A stretch of DNA of 18,501 nt from an uncultured Selenomonadales bacterium. Its GTDB lineage: Bacteria > Bacillota > Negativicutes > Selenomonadales > Selenomonadaceae. The stretch is taken from NCBI GenBank assembly GCA_947167555.1, contig CAMVIO010000013.1, positions 1 to 18,501 of the forward strand, written 5' to 3'. The position numbers and the translations under genes are program-made. Of this stretch, positions 1-7,110 are shown in pieces (the first letter of the stretch is position 1; every line of letters starts with the position of its first letter). A model generated the notes under the pieces. The model was not told the origin of the DNA. It searched no databases and saw nothing but the letters and a program-made list of their open reading frames with translations.

Positions 1-765
1 TAATTCAAAATCTTTTTCATTTCCGCTCTCTCGGATGCAGGAGAATAGCTTGAAAAATTTCTTGGTTATTTCTTTACGTCCCTCTTCACGCCCCTTCTCC
101 TCGGCAAGTTCGCGTTCTTCTTCAATTTTCATTGCGTAAGTCATATAGCCCACCCTCTCTTGCTCAATCTGCTTTACTCGTACTATCTCATCGTCACTCT
201 CACGGACAAAAGCGTCGTCGCTCAATACGCCGTTCACGTAATCCAAGAACGCTTTGACGTCCGACGTAACATCGTCTTCTGTCCCTGTAGAGTTCACAAA
301 GACCTTCGTCGTCTTATCGTCCAGTTCCAGCCCCTTATCCTCAACACAAAGGTTGCGGAACGTATAGATATGCCGCGATAAGTCGAACGGATCAAACGGA
401 CAGATAAAAATGATATACGTTGTCGGCAACATCTTGTACTTCTGTCCTGTCGTCAACTGCTCCGAATCAATCATCGCTTGATAGTAGCGCACTCTTTTCG
501 CTAGTTCACCGCTATCCGGCTGCCGTACCTGCATCTCTATCTCGAAAACCTCACCGCTGCCCTCAACGTAGACGTCGAGTCGGACGCCTTTGCTCTCATA
601 CTTGGGTTTCACGGTCTTTTCCTCGTCGATGTAACGGATGTCAGTCAGCTTAATATTCAAGAGTTTCTCAATCATCGTCTTGCAAATGCGCTTGCTCCGC
701 ATGACGAGCTTGAACATGTAATCGTCCTGAATCGTCAGTTCTTCCCATGGCTTAATGTTGCCCAT
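1..765 (-). CDS. Rpn-family PD-(D/E)XK nuclease / putative transposase, 3' end cut off by the window
   Basis: The minus-strand frame is open from an ATG at 765 to the window edge: 255 codons with no stop, so the C-terminus is missing. It resembles the Rpn / PDDEXK_2 family (often annotated recombination-promoting nuclease or putative transposase), DNA endonucleases linked to RecA-independent recombination. The N-terminus (WEELTIQDDYMFKLVM) is typical. The probable catalytic core is D64 in VRLDVYV, then E77 and Q79 in FEIEMQ, followed by the family blocks RVRYYQAMID (91-100) and IFICPFDPFD (119-128). Residues 200-232 are a charged, probably coiled tail rich in Glu and Arg. The start is set by GAGGTG at 771-776, 5 bases upstream. 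Codon choice looks more AT-rich than in the genes to the right, which fits a mobile or accessory gene. The family call is firm; the in vivo role is unknown. Confidence 0.85.
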   Translation of the reverse strand, partial: MGNIKPWEELTIQDDYMFKLVMRSKRICKTMIEKLLNIKLTDIRYIDEEKTVKPKYESKGVRLDVYVEGSGEVFEIEMQVRQPDSGELAKRVRYYQAMIDSEQLTTGQKYKMLPTTYIIFICPFDPFDLSRHIYTFRNLCVEDKGLELDDKTTKVFVNSTGTEDDVTSDVKAFLDYVNGVLSDDAFVRESDDEIVRVKQIEQERVGYMTYAMKIEEERELAEEKGREEGRKEITKKFFKLFSCIRESGNEKDFEL

Positions 766-795
766 TCCGTCACCTCGATTTCTGTTCTTGCTAGC

Positions 796-804
796 ATTAT
801 ATCA
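796..804 (-). promoter_or_regulatory. Extended -10 promoter for the Rpn-family gene
   Basis: Read on minus, TG-A-TATAAT occupies 804-796, a consensus -10 with the extended TG element, about 30 bases before the ATG at 765. No good -35 is visible at 16-18 bases spacing, as is usual for extended -10 promoters. Confidence 0.55.
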
Positions 805-976
805 TGTTTTTAATTATTCCGCATTGAAAAGTGCGATATCAAATGTCAACGGTATCGACAAGCATCTTTCACTTGAAACGAGGTTCCCCGATAACGACGT
901 AGTTATGAAGAATGCTTAAGGAAAAGCAAAGAGGCTTTATGTTTCTGAGATATGCGATTTATATGCGACTGAACAC

Positions 977-1008
977 AAAAAAAGCTTCCGGGGGGAAATC
1001 TCGGAAGC
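977..1008 (-). terminator. Intrinsic terminator of the tRNA-Thr gene
   Basis: On minus, GCTTCCG (1008-1002) pairs with CGGAAGC (990-984) around an 11-base loop and is followed at once by a run of seven T (983-977). It lies 14 bases beyond the CCA end of the tRNA, so it should end that single-gene transcript. The rest of the gap between about 805 and 976 holds no gene I can recognise. Confidence 0.85.
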
Positions 1009-1021
1009 CTTGATTTTCCTA

Positions 1022-1097
1022 TGGAGCTAGCTATAGGACTTGAACCTACGACCTGCTCATTACGAATGAGCTGCTCTACCAACTGAGCTAAGCTAGC
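1022..1097 (-). tRNA. tRNA-Thr with anticodon CGU
   Basis: The minus strand folds into a complete 76-base cloverleaf. The acceptor stem is GCTAGCT paired with AGCTAGC, the discriminator is T, and CCA is encoded. The D arm is GCTC/GAGC. The anticodon stem is GCTCA/TGAGC with loop TTCGTAA, so the anticodon is CGT, reading the threonine codon ACG. The T arm carries the loop TTCAAGT. The gene stands alone with its own promoter and terminator and points away from the penicillin-binding protein gene. ACG is common in the neighbouring GC-rich genes. Confidence 0.95.
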
Positions 1098-1113
1098 ATG
1101 ACTGACAGGAGAT

Positions 1114-1143
1114 AGTATATCTCAGCCGTATCCGGTCTGTCAA
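1114..1143 (-). promoter_or_regulatory. Sigma-A promoter of tRNA-Thr
   Basis: On minus, a perfect -35 TTGACA (1143-1138) is followed after 18 bases by -10 TATACT (1119-1114). The tRNA 5' end at 1097 lies 16 bases past the -10, so the primary transcript would have a short leader of about 10 bases. Confidence 0.85.
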
Positions 1144-1171
1144 TAGGGAGGTTGAATTTTCTTTGCATTAT

Positions 1172-1200
1172 TTGACAGACAGACGAATAAGGCTTAGAAT
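1172..1200 (+). promoter_or_regulatory. Sigma-A promoter of the penicillin-binding protein / tyrS unit
   Basis: TTGACA at 1172-1177 and TAGAAT at 1195-1200 are separated by exactly 17 bases. The ATG of the penicillin-binding protein follows 75 bases later. This promoter is back-to-back with the tRNA-Thr promoter: the two -35 boxes are 28 bases apart. Confidence 0.85.
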
Positions 1201-1275
1201 CTTTATTATGGATTTTTGTATCATTGGTTTTTAAACGCAAGTGTCTTGCCCCGGAGCGGGCAGAGGAGGATTTTC

Positions 1276-3507
1276 ATGGCAAAGCAACCGGCGAAGGCGG
1301 CGCACGCGAAGAGGTCCCGCTCTACGAAGAAGAGCGGCGGCCATTTTTGGCGGATTCTCGGCGGCTTTTTCCTCGTGATCTTGGTGATGCTCACCGGCAT
1401 TGGCTGCGGTTTTTTGACGGCGAGCATGAACACGCGCCCGAATCTTGCGGAGGATCTTACGCCGTCGGCGTCGTCGCAGATTTACGATATCAACGGCAAT
1501 GAGATTGCGAATATCCACGCTACGGAAAACCGTATGCCGGTGAAGATTTCGCAGATACCGAAGGATTTGCAGAACGCGTTCATCGCGGTGGAGGACGCGC
1601 GTTTTTATGAGCATTCGGGAATCGACCCCCGAGGGATTTTGCGCGCGGCTTGGGCGAATATCACCGGCGGCGGCGTGACCGAGGGCGGTTCGACGATTAC
1701 GCAGCAGCTGGCGAAGAACGCGTATCTGACGCCGGAGAGGACGATGAAGCGCAAGATTCAGGAAATGTTTCTCGCGCTCCAGTTGGAACGCGAATACACG
1801 AAGCAGGAAATTCTTGAGTTTTACCTGAACCAGATTTATTTCGGGCAGGGGGCGTACGGCGTCGAGGCCGCGGCTAAGACGTATTTCGGCAAGGACGTCA
1901 GTGCCTTGACATTGAATGAGTGCGCGATGCTTGCGGGTATCCCGAAGAGCCCGAATTATTATTCGCCGTTCAACAATCTGGAGGCGGCGCGCGCCCGGCG
2001 TGCGACGGTGCTGGAGCAGATGGCGAAGTACCATTATATCAGTGATTCCGAGGCGAGCCGCCTGAAGAAAGAGGATTTGAAGCTTGCCCGCCCGGCGACG
2101 GGGGAGATCACCGAGGCCGCGTATTTCATTGATTATGTGGTGCAGGGGCTGATCGACAAGTACGGCGCGGACGCCGTTTACAAGAGCGGGCTGAAAATCT
2201 ACACGACGATCGATATGGATATGCAGCGGGCGGCGGAGGCCGCTATGAAGATGCTGCCGACCTTCGAGACGGACAAGAACGGCCTGGCGCAGCCGCAGGG
2301 GGCGCTGGTGGCTATCGACCCGCATACGGGGCAGATCAAGGCGATGGTCGGCGGCCGCGGCACCGATCAGTTCAATCGAGCGACGATGGCGGAACGGCAG
2401 CCGGGCTCGGCCTTCAAGCCGTTCGTGTTCGCGGCTGCTCTGGAAAACCGGTTCACGCCGAATACGATTATCGAGGACAGCCCAATCATGGTCGGCGATT
2501 GGGAGCCGGAAAACTACAATCGAAATTACAACGGCAAGGTGACGCTGCGTTATGTGGCGGAACAATCGCTGAATGTGCCGACGGTCAAGGTTGCGCAAAA
2601 AATCGGCATGGACAAGGCGATTTATTACGCGCAGGAAATGGGCATTTCCACCTTCGTACTGGATGGACCGACGAACGATCGCGGCCTTGCCACTTCTCTG
2701 GGCGGCCTGACGCGCGGCTTGACGCCGCTGGAACTGACCAGCGCATACGGCACCTTTGCGAATCAGGGAATCCATGTGGAGCCGACAGCGATCATCAAAG
2801 TGCTCGACCGCAACGGAAAGATCTTGGAACAGGAGAAGCCGAAGCAGAAAAACGTGATCAGCGAGGCCAGCGCCAACGATTTGACTTCGATGCTGCAGGG
2901 CGTCATAACGCGCGGCACGGGCACGGGCGCTGCGATTGACCGTCCCGCGGCGGGCAAGACGGGAACGACCAGCGATTATTGCGACGCGTGGTTTGTCGGT
3001 TATACAACCGATCTCGTGGCGGGCGTTTGGATCGGCTGCGACGACAACAGCGATCTCGACGGCATGACCGGCGGCAATCTGCCCGCGTCCGTCTGGCAGG
3101 CTTTCATGGAACGGGCGACGGCGAATATGCCTGTCCGTCAGTTCGAGGCGGGGTCGAGCTACAAGAGTGACGGCATGGATGAACTGAAGGAGGACGGACG
3201 TTCCTCCAACCAGAGACGGGATCAGAACCAGAAGCCGAGCCAGCAGGCGAAGCCGCCGTCTCAAAGACCGCAGACCCAGCCGGCGCCGAAACGTGACGAA
3301 GCGCCGCCGAGACGCGATTCGACGCCGACGCAGCCGTCGCGTCCGTCACCGGGAGAAACGCCGGAGCGCACTCCGGAACGCGTTCCGACGCCTGAGCCGG
3401 AGCCGGAGCCGGAAAGAGAGCCGGAGACGCCGTCGAGGCCGACGGCGCCGTCAACGGCGCCTTCCACCGCGCCGAGCATGTCGGGCGGTATGGGCAAAGG
3501 ACGATAA
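1276..3507 (+). CDS. Class A penicillin-binding protein (bifunctional peptidoglycan glycosyltransferase/transpeptidase)
   Basis: This 743-residue enzyme polymerises and cross-links peptidoglycan on the outer face of the cytoplasmic membrane. A basic cytoplasmic N-terminus precedes one membrane segment (about 24-48). The GT51 glycosyltransferase domain shows EDARFYEHSG (catalytic E106), GGSTITQQLAKN (137-148) and the EREYTKQEILEFYLN block near 171-185. The transpeptidase domain shows SAFK (nucleophile S378, K381), SLN (431-433) and KTGT (from 561). From about 625 to the end runs a low-complexity tail rich in Pro, Glu, Arg and Ser, including a PE dipeptide repeat. The start is the ATG at 1276, 7 bases after AGAGGAGG; an in-frame ATG at 1216 lacks a binding site. 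tyrS follows 77 bases downstream without a visible new promoter. It resembles PBP1A/PbpF types; which paralogue cannot be told from sequence alone. Confidence 0.95.
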   Translation: MAKQPAKAAHAKRSRSTKKSGGHFWRILGGFFLVILVMLTGIGCGFLTASMNTRPNLAEDLTPSASSQIYDINGNEIANIHATENRMPVKISQIPKDLQNAFIAVEDARFYEHSGIDPRGILRAAWANITGGGVTEGGSTITQQLAKNAYLTPERTMKRKIQEMFLALQLEREYTKQEILEFYLNQIYFGQGAYGVEAAAKTYFGKDVSALTLNECAMLAGIPKSPNYYSPFNNLEAARARRATVLEQMAKYHYISDSEASRLKKEDLKLARPATGEITEAAYFIDYVVQGLIDKYGADAVYKSGLKIYTTIDMDMQRAAEAAMKMLPTFETDKNGLAQPQGALVAIDPHTGQIKAMVGGRGTDQFNRATMAERQPGSAFKPFVFAAALENRFTPNTIIEDSPIMVGDWEPENYNRNYNGKVTLRYVAEQSLNVPTVKVAQKIGMDKAIYYAQEMGISTFVLDGPTNDRGLATSLGGLTRGLTPLELTSAYGTFANQGIHVEPTAIIKVLDRNGKILEQEKPKQKNVISEASANDLTSMLQGVITRGTGTGAAIDRPAAGKTGTTSDYCDAWFVGYTTDLVAGVWIGCDDNSDLDGMTGGNLPASVWQAFMERATANMPVRQFEAGSSYKSDGMDELKEDGRSSNQRRDQNQKPSQQAKPPSQRPQTQPAPKRDEAPPRRDSTPTQPSRPSPGETPERTPERVPTPEPEPEPEREPETPSRPTAPSTAPSTAPSMSGGMGKGR

Positions 3508-3526
3508 AAGAACGATAAAAGAACGA
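3501..3526 (+). repeat. Tandem 11-bp repeat across the stop codon
   Basis: ACGATAAAAGA occurs at 3501-3511 and again at 3512-3522, followed by a partial third copy (ACGA, 3523-3526). The first copy contains the TAA stop of the penicillin-binding protein gene. It looks like a replication-slippage duplication. No function is evident. Confidence 0.8.
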
Positions 3527-3584
3527 AGACTTGATTCATCAGGAGACGAATGCGTTTGTTTGGGACGCACAGGAGGATATATTG

Positions 3585-4808
3585 ATGCCGGGGAATGTAT
3601 GGGATGAATTGAAGGAACGCGGTTATATCGCGCAGTGCACGAATGAGGAGGAGGTCAGGAAGCTCTTTTCCGAAGAAAAGATTACGTTTTATATCGGCTT
3701 CGATCCGACGGCGGACAGCCTTCATGTCGGGCACTTTCTCGCGTTGATGGCGATGGCGCGGCTCCAGCGCGCCGGGCACCGCCCAATCTGCCTTGTCGGC
3801 GGTGGCACGGGCACGGTCGGCGACCCTTCGGGACGAACCGATATGCGTCGCGTAATGACCGACGAGGAGATTGAAGCGAACTGCGAACGGTTCAAGGCAC
3901 AGATGGCGCGGTTCATTGACTTTTCCGACGGCAAGGCTTTGATGGTCAACAACGGCGAGTGGCTGCGGAAGCTCAACCATATCGAGTTCCTGCGGGACGT
4001 CGGCGCGTGCTTCTCTGTCAATCGGATGCTGGCGGCGGAGTGCTATAAGAACCGCATGGAGCAGGGACTGACCTTCCTTGAGTTCAACTATATGACGATG
4101 CAGGCCTATGACTTCATGGAGCTGAACCGCCGCTACGGCTGTGTGCTCCAGATGGGCGGCGACGACCAATGGTCGAACATCATCGCTGGCGTGGAGCTGA
4201 TTCGGCGGCGGGAAGGAAAAGCGGCCTATGGTTTGACGCTTTCACTTCTGACGAAGAGCGACGGCAAGAAGATGGGAAAGACCGCTTCCGGCGCTCTTTG
4301 GCTCGACGCGGAAAAGACTTCGCCCTACGATTTTTACCAATACTGGCGGAATGTTGACGACGGCGACGTGGAAAAATGCCTCGCACGTCTGACCTTCCTG
4401 CCGATGGGCGAGGTGCATAGGCTCACCGAGCATCGGGATGAACGTATGAACGACGCGAAAAAAGTCCTCGCCTATGAGGTCACGCGATTGGTGCATGGCG
4501 AAGTCGAAGCGGAAAAGGCGAAAAAAGCGGCGGAAGCCCTCTTCGGCGGCGCGGGCGACGCGGACGCGATGCCCACGGCGGAGGTCTCGCCGTCTGAGCT
4601 TGGTACGCGGCTGCTCGACGTGTTGGCGAAAAAAGCGGTAATCGCCTCGAAGGGCGAGGGCAAGCGGCTCGTACAGCAAAACGGCCTTTCACTGAACGAC
4701 GAGCGCGTCACGGACATCGAACGGACGCTGACGGAGCAGGATTTCAGGGATGGTTCCGCCATCGTGCGGAAAGGGAAAAAGACTTATGTGCGGCTGACGT
4801 TGGCGTAA
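3585..4808 (+). CDS. tyrS: Tyrosyl-tRNA synthetase
   Basis: This cytoplasmic class I aminoacyl-tRNA synthetase charges tRNA-Tyr. The 407-residue protein has the ATP-binding signature HVGH (47-50) inside the block DPTADSLHVGH, and the second signature as KMGKT (229-233), a normal variant in this enzyme. GGDDQWSN (191-198) belongs to the tyrosine/ATP pocket. Residues from about 340 to the end form the C-terminal S4 RNA-binding domain (RLVQQNGLSLNDE). The start is the ATG at 3585, 8 bases after AGGAGG; an upstream in-frame ATG at 3531 has no binding site and would add 18 unconserved residues. The short 5' gap leaves no room for a T-box. It is probably co-transcribed with the upstream penicillin-binding protein gene. 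Confidence 0.97.
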   Translation: MPGNVWDELKERGYIAQCTNEEEVRKLFSEEKITFYIGFDPTADSLHVGHFLALMAMARLQRAGHRPICLVGGGTGTVGDPSGRTDMRRVMTDEEIEANCERFKAQMARFIDFSDGKALMVNNGEWLRKLNHIEFLRDVGACFSVNRMLAAECYKNRMEQGLTFLEFNYMTMQAYDFMELNRRYGCVLQMGGDDQWSNIIAGVELIRRREGKAAYGLTLSLLTKSDGKKMGKTASGALWLDAEKTSPYDFYQYWRNVDDGDVEKCLARLTFLPMGEVHRLTEHRDERMNDAKKVLAYEVTRLVHGEVEAEKAKKAAEALFGGAGDADAMPTAEVSPSELGTRLLDVLAKKAVIASKGEGKRLVQQNGLSLNDERVTDIERTLTEQDFRDGSAIVRKGKKTYVRLTLA

Positions 4809-4823
4809 AAAGGACACAAAAAT

Positions 4824-4874
4824 AACGCCTCTTCGTGAATCCAACCGGATTTTTCGGAGAGGCGTTTTCTTTTT
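4824..4874 (+). terminator. Bidirectional terminator between tyrS and the AI-2E-type transporter
   Basis: AACGCCTCT (4824-4832) pairs with AGAGGCGTT (4858-4866). A T-rich run follows on plus (4865-4874), and an A-rich run precedes it (T-rich on minus), so it can serve both converging genes. Confidence 0.85.
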
Positions 4875-4876
4875 GG

Positions 4877-5899
4877 CTATTCCGCAGGCGGCGGAGTTTC
4901 TTCCGCCTTGTTGGCGTCGTGGTAGATGTCTTCGATGACAAGGCGGATGATGACCATCAGCGGCACGGCGAGGAACATGCCCGGCGCGTCGAGGAGGCAG
5001 CCGCCGAGGAGCAGGCCTAAGAGAATGGCGATCGGGTGCAGATGCAGGGTTTTTCCGATTAGGGTGGGATAAATGAAATTGTGGTTGGCCTGCGTGATCA
5101 GCAGATAAAAGAATAGCGTCTGGACCGCCATCCATGGCGAAATGGTGGCGGCAACGGACACGCCGAACAGCGAGGCGACGGTCGGGCCGATGACGGGAAT
5201 GAACTCGCTGACGCCGGAGAGTACGGCAAAGACTACCGCGTAAGGAATATCGCGGGCCGTGAAGTAAAGAAACACGAAAATTCCCATCAGGAAGCAAATG
5301 GCGATCTGGCTGCAGATGTATGTGTGGAGCGACAGCAGGATGCGGTCGAAGAGCTTGAAAACACGCATGTGATCTTTTTTCGGAAAGAGGCGTGTGATCC
5401 ATTCCTCGATCTCGCGCCCGTCCTTCAGCAGATAAAACGCGGAGAAAAGAATGATGACGAGGTCGAAGATTTTCGAGAAAAAGGAGAAAAGCATATCCAG
5501 AGAGGTTCGGAGGGCGTCGATGCCGACGCTGGCGAGTTCCCGCCAGAATTTGTCGACTTCCTGCGCGATGACCGGATAGGCGGCGAACAGATCGCGCATG
5601 CTTTCGGTCAGTGTCGGAAGGTCTTGCGAGAATTTCTGCGCGGAACGCGCTAACGGCGTCGACAGCACGGCAAAGAGGACCGAAACGGCGACAAGGAAAA
5701 GAATCAGCGTCATGGCGGCGGCAAGCCCGCGCGGGATCATGCGGAACTTATGCAGATAGTCGACCATCGGGCAGAGCAAAAGATGAAGAAGCAGCGCGAT
5801 GAATACGACGAAGGCAAGCTGCGGCAGAATCCAGAACGAACCCAGCAGCACGATGAAGCTGACGCCGAGCAGAATGGATGTCTTGTGGGTTGCCCACAT
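4877..5899 (-). CDS. AI-2E family transporter (PerM/YdiK-like membrane protein)
   Basis: A 340-residue polytopic inner-membrane protein of the AI-2E exporter-like family (PF01594). Family members have been linked to autoinducer-2 export, sodium/proton antiport or permease roles, so the substrate here is open. Two hydrophobic segments lie within 1-60 and a third near 60-82. A long non-membrane stretch (85-145) is followed by a block of helices. The family hallmark region is SGVSEFIPVIGPTVA (about 229-243). Further helices carry the typical LHPIAILLGLLLGG stretch, and the tail ends in PPPAE. The start is set by GAGGTG (5910-5915), 10 bases upstream of the ATG. It is transcribed alone, converging on tyrS and diverging from the M48 peptidase gene. 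Confidence 0.9.
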   Translation of the reverse strand: MWATHKTSILLGVSFIVLLGSFWILPQLAFVVFIALLLHLLLCPMVDYLHKFRMIPRGLAAAMTLILFLVAVSVLFAVLSTPLARSAQKFSQDLPTLTESMRDLFAAYPVIAQEVDKFWRELASVGIDALRTSLDMLFSFFSKIFDLVIILFSAFYLLKDGREIEEWITRLFPKKDHMRVFKLFDRILLSLHTYICSQIAICFLMGIFVFLYFTARDIPYAVVFAVLSGVSEFIPVIGPTVASLFGVSVAATISPWMAVQTLFFYLLITQANHNFIYPTLIGKTLHLHPIAILLGLLLGGCLLDAPGMFLAVPLMVIIRLVIEDIYHDANKAEETPPPAE

Positions 5900-5951
5900 A
5901 TCGGAAAAACACCTCTAATCATATTTTCATATTCATGATTTATTATTTATT

Positions 5952-5980
5952 ATTATGACGCAAGGTGTTCGATTTGTCCA
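5952..5980 (-). promoter_or_regulatory. Sigma-A promoter of the AI-2E-type transporter
   Basis: On minus, TGGACA (5980-5975) and CATAAT (5957-5952) are 17 bases apart, each one mismatch from consensus, about 50 bases before the ATG at 5899. The AT-rich TTATTATT stretch at 5939-5956 surrounds the -10. A promoter for the divergent M48 gene must lie in the same gap (about 5980-6045), but only a weak candidate (TTGCGA at 5996-6001) is visible. Confidence 0.6.
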
Positions 5981-6063
5981 TAGCTAGCAGGATTTTTGCG
6001 ATGGGCGGCGAATACCTACATGATAAATTTTTGTTCCTTTATTAATCGAAGGGAGTGTTTTTC

Positions 6064-7110
6064 ATGGAATGGAAAAAATTGCGTAAGAAACTGGCGGCGG
6101 CGGTTGTCGCGGGAACGCTGACTTTTTCCGTCATCCCGACGCCGACGGCGGACGCGGGGATTCTCGAAACGGTAATTGGCGCGGGGGTGCAATACGCGGC
6201 GCTTAACCAACAGATATCGTATTTGGACAATGAGGGGCGCGACGAGCTGTTCCAGCAGATGCAGCAGGAGTATGGCGTCAATGAAGATCCGTACCTGAAT
6301 GAGCGTCTGGACAACATCATGGCCAGCCTGACTTCATCGATTGCGCAAGTCGATCCGACCATCAATGAGAAGCCGTACAATTATTTTATCAACAATGATA
6401 AGTCCTTCAACGCTTTCTGCACGTTGGGGCACAATATCAGCGTGAACACGGGCATGTTCGACATGGTGGCGAACGACGATGAAGTCGCGGTGGTTCTCGG
6501 GCATGAGATGGGGCACGGACAGAAGAAGCATGTGCAGAAGGGCGTCAGGGACTCCCTGATTGCGCAGGTGGGCGCGGCGATCCTGACGAACGGTTCCGCC
6601 ATCGGCCAGTTGGCCGCGCAGATCGCGGGCAATGTGCATATGCCGAGGGCGAAAGAGCGCGAGGCGGACAAGCTGGCGTTCCAGTATATCACACATTCAA
6701 ACTACAATCCCGGCGCCTGCGCGGCCATCTGGCAGCGTGTGATGGAACGGTCGACGAGCGGCGGCAGCTTCCTTTCCGACCATCCCGATCATAAGGATCG
6801 CCGCGACACTTACGCGAAATCTTTGACCGAGTACAGCGGCGGCCATGTGAAGATTGACGGAGACGCGGGGCTTGTCAAGGTCAACGACAAGGATTTTTTG
6901 ACGCCCGCGCCGGCGGATGACATGAGCAGCCAGGAGCGCGCGTACTTTGTGATGGGCAATCTTGCGACCGCGTACCATAACGGCCACAACGCGGGCGAGG
7001 CATGGGCGGACGGCAATGTCCTGATGCTCGGCGATCAGCCGATCATGGAATCGGCCTCCGGCGACCCGTCCGCGTCTGAGATGGCGGCTCGGCTGAACGC
7101 AATCAAATGA
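6064..7110 (+). CDS. Secreted M48-family zinc metallopeptidase
   Basis: This 348-residue peptidase probably acts outside the cytoplasmic membrane in quality control of envelope proteins, as YggG/LoiP-type and BepA-type relatives do. An N-terminal signal (basic MEWKKLRKK, hydrophobic to about 24, likely cut near the Ala at 29-31) precedes the mature part. The zinc site is HEMGH (H147, E148, H151), with the third ligand probably E200 in REREADKLA-like context (AKEREADKLA, 196-205). SDHPDHKDR (238-246) is the usual downstream M48 block. There is no BepA-like TPR tail. ATG 6064 was chosen because AGGGAG (6050-6055) sits 8 bases upstream; the GTG at 6055 overlaps that site. It is the first gene of a dense cluster, and its stop overlaps the next gene's ATG by 4 bases. 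Confidence 0.93.
   Translation: MEWKKLRKKLAAAVVAGTLTFSVIPTPTADAGILETVIGAGVQYAALNQQISYLDNEGRDELFQQMQQEYGVNEDPYLNERLDNIMASLTSSIAQVDPTINEKPYNYFINNDKSFNAFCTLGHNISVNTGMFDMVANDDEVAVVLGHEMGHGQKKHVQKGVRDSLIAQVGAAILTNGSAIGQLAAQIAGNVHMPRAKEREADKLAFQYITHSNYNPGACAAIWQRVMERSTSGGSFLSDHPDHKDRRDTYAKSLTEYSGGHVKIDGDAGLVKVNDKDFLTPAPADDMSSQERAYFVMGNLATAYHNGHNAGEAWADGNVLMLGDQPIMESASGDPSASEMAARLNAIK

Noticed and set aside
1231..3264. Long minus-strand open frame (677 codons) opposite the penicillin-binding protein gene.
   Set aside because: It is an Arg/His-rich shadow of a GC-rich gene with clear domains on plus; it has no recognisable domain.
3261..4169. Minus-strand frame of 302 codons across the PBP end and tyrS start.
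   Set aside because: It shadows two well-identified plus genes and has low-complexity Gly/Ser ends from the opposite strand of the PBP tail.
5980..5990. ATAGCTAGC in the gap before the M48 gene matches nine bases of the tRNA-Thr 3' end, hinting at an attachment-site pair.
   Set aside because: Nine bases is too short for a tRNA att repeat, no integrase lies between the two copies, and the intervening genes are housekeeping.
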